Shown in pieces: positions 6,114 to 6,708 of a stretch of 6,708 nt of DNA. This stretch comes from Fidelibacterota bacterium (GTDB lineage: Bacteria; Fidelibacterota; Marinisomatia; Marinisomatales; CAZVFT01), in contig JACNLN010000066.1 in the NCBI GenBank assembly GCA_014381485.1, positions 1-6,708 of the forward strand, in the 5' to 3' direction. Under the pieces are notes generated by a model that saw only the letters and a list, made by a program, of their open reading frames with translations, was not told the DNA's origin and did no database searches. Within the stretch, counting starts at the first letter, position 1; the number at the start of each line of letters is the position of its first letter. The translations under genes and the position numbers were made by a program.

Positions 6114-6542
6114 TTATACCTCTAATAGTTTTGGTTTTTGGGCACTGTGCGGATGATCTGATCCTGCGTACACCTTCAGATTTTTAAGCATTTTTCGCCC
6201 AAGTCGATTATGAGGAAGCATCCCCTTTACGGCATGAATAATGATTCGCTCTGGATGTCTGATTCTCAAATCGTGTAATGATTTAAACTTTGATCCTCCG
6301 GGATATCCTGAATGGGAAAAATATTTCTTATCTTTTTCTTTTTCTCCTGTGATACGAATTTTAGCAGCATTAATAACAATAACATAATCACCCATATCCA
6401 TATGAGGGGTGTATGTTGGTTTATGTTTCCCTCTCAATATGGTGGCTATTCGACTGGCAAATCTGCCTAATGTTTGCCCGGAAGCATCAGCAAGATACCA
6501 ATCTTTCTCTATTTCAACTTGTTTAATGGAAAATGTTTTCAT
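6114..6542 (-). CDS. rplM: 50S ribosomal protein L13
   Basis: L13 is an early-assembly 50S protein. The product has 142 residues from the chosen ATG, the same length as the E. coli protein. It starts MKTFSIKQ with KDWYLADASGQTLGRFAS (13-30) near the N-terminus. The C-terminal signature runs from VKGMLP (105-110) through LGRKML to KVYAGSDHPH (123-132). Two adjacent ATG codons (6545 and 6542) are possible. I chose 6542 because MKTFS is the family's usual N-terminus; a TTG at 6557 also opens the frame but would add residues not seen in the family. No clear Shine-Dalgarno precedes any of these. It is the first gene of the operon within the window. Confidence 0.96.
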   Translation of the reverse strand: MKTFSIKQVEIEKDWYLADASGQTLGRFASRIATILRGKHKPTYTPHMDMGDYVIVINAAKIRITGEKEKDKKYFSHSGYPGGSKFKSLHDLRIRHPERIIIHAVKGMLPHNRLGRKMLKNLKVYAGSDHPHSAQKPKLLEV

Positions 6543-6581
6543 CATTAATTTAATCAATTAAAGCAGGGAAATTTATTTCTA

Positions 6582-6611
6582 ATAATAAATTCAAGCAACT
6601 TTTTTTCTGAA
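6582..6611 (-). promoter_or_regulatory. Possible weak promoter of the rplM operon
   Basis: On the minus strand TTCAGA (6606-6611, four of six matches to TTGACA) is followed after 18 bp by TATTAT (6582-6587, five of six matches to TATAAT). It would give a leader of roughly 30-35 nt before rplM. In AT-rich DNA such matches arise by chance, and the operon could also be read from further upstream outside the window. Confidence 0.28.
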
Positions 6612-6708
6612 AAATCATAGTAACCCTCAGTGCTGACCAAAACATTTTGAATTAGACGCTATCTGACCTTGGTTCTCGTCGTTACTGTCTCTAAGAGACT
6701 CCTTTGAC

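Noticed and set aside
6543..6557. TTG start of rplM five codons upstream
   Set aside because: It lacks a Shine-Dalgarno and would add residues before the well-conserved MKTF N-terminus.
6627..6707. Open minus-strand frame of about 26 codons running in from the right edge and ending in TGA
   Set aside because: The residues resemble no known C-terminus and are Ser/Asn/Gln-rich; such an open stretch is expected by chance.

Overview
The window is an ordinary, AT-rich bacterial chromosomal segment with standard genetic code (TAA, TAG and TGA all act as stops). No RNA genes, insertion sequences or CRISPR arrays were seen. It holds two convergent transcription units and, at the left edge, what looks like the first few codons of a third, divergent gene. 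The lineage cannot be fixed from this sequence alone. The order rplM-rpsI-rpsB-tsf-pyrH-frr, a short Thermus-size EF-Ts, and an adenosylcobalamin-dependent ribonucleotide reductase fit many anaerobic or microaerobic bacteria. A member of the FCB group (for example Marinimicrobia-like) is a low-confidence guess.

Layout. Positions 1-46 (minus) probably encode the N-terminus of an isoaspartyl peptidase/asparaginase-type Ntn hydrolase, cut by the window edge. Positions 47-310 are a divergent intergenic region. It carries a good sigma70-like promoter pointing at nrdJ, three copies of an 8-bp direct repeat, and an imperfect palindrome plus small hairpin in the nrdJ leader. Positions 311-2851 (plus) are nrdJ, the class II ribonucleotide reductase. 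A 61-bp convergent gap follows, with an intrinsic terminator that serves the minus-strand operon. Positions 2913-6542 (minus) are a tightly packed operon transcribed rplM (L13) > rpsI (S9) > rpsB (S2) > tsf (EF-Ts) > pyrH (UMP kinase) > frr (ribosome recycling factor). Its gaps are 3-15 bp, with one 11-bp overlap. Positions 6543-6708 are the rplM leader/upstream region with a possible weak promoter.

How the genes work together. The minus-strand operon is a growth-linked translation cassette: three ribosomal proteins, the factor that reloads EF-Tu, the factor that splits post-termination ribosomes, and the kinase that commits UMP to pyrimidine nucleotide synthesis. NrdJ on the other strand makes deoxynucleotides for DNA replication by an oxygen-independent, B12-dependent route.

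No novel multi-gene system is visible. The points most worth a second look are the loss of usually conserved cysteines in the NrdJ TSCPD domain, a GC-rich hairpin inside its variable linker, the TTG-started rpsB with a long acidic tail overlapping tsf, and the operator-like structures in front of nrdJ.
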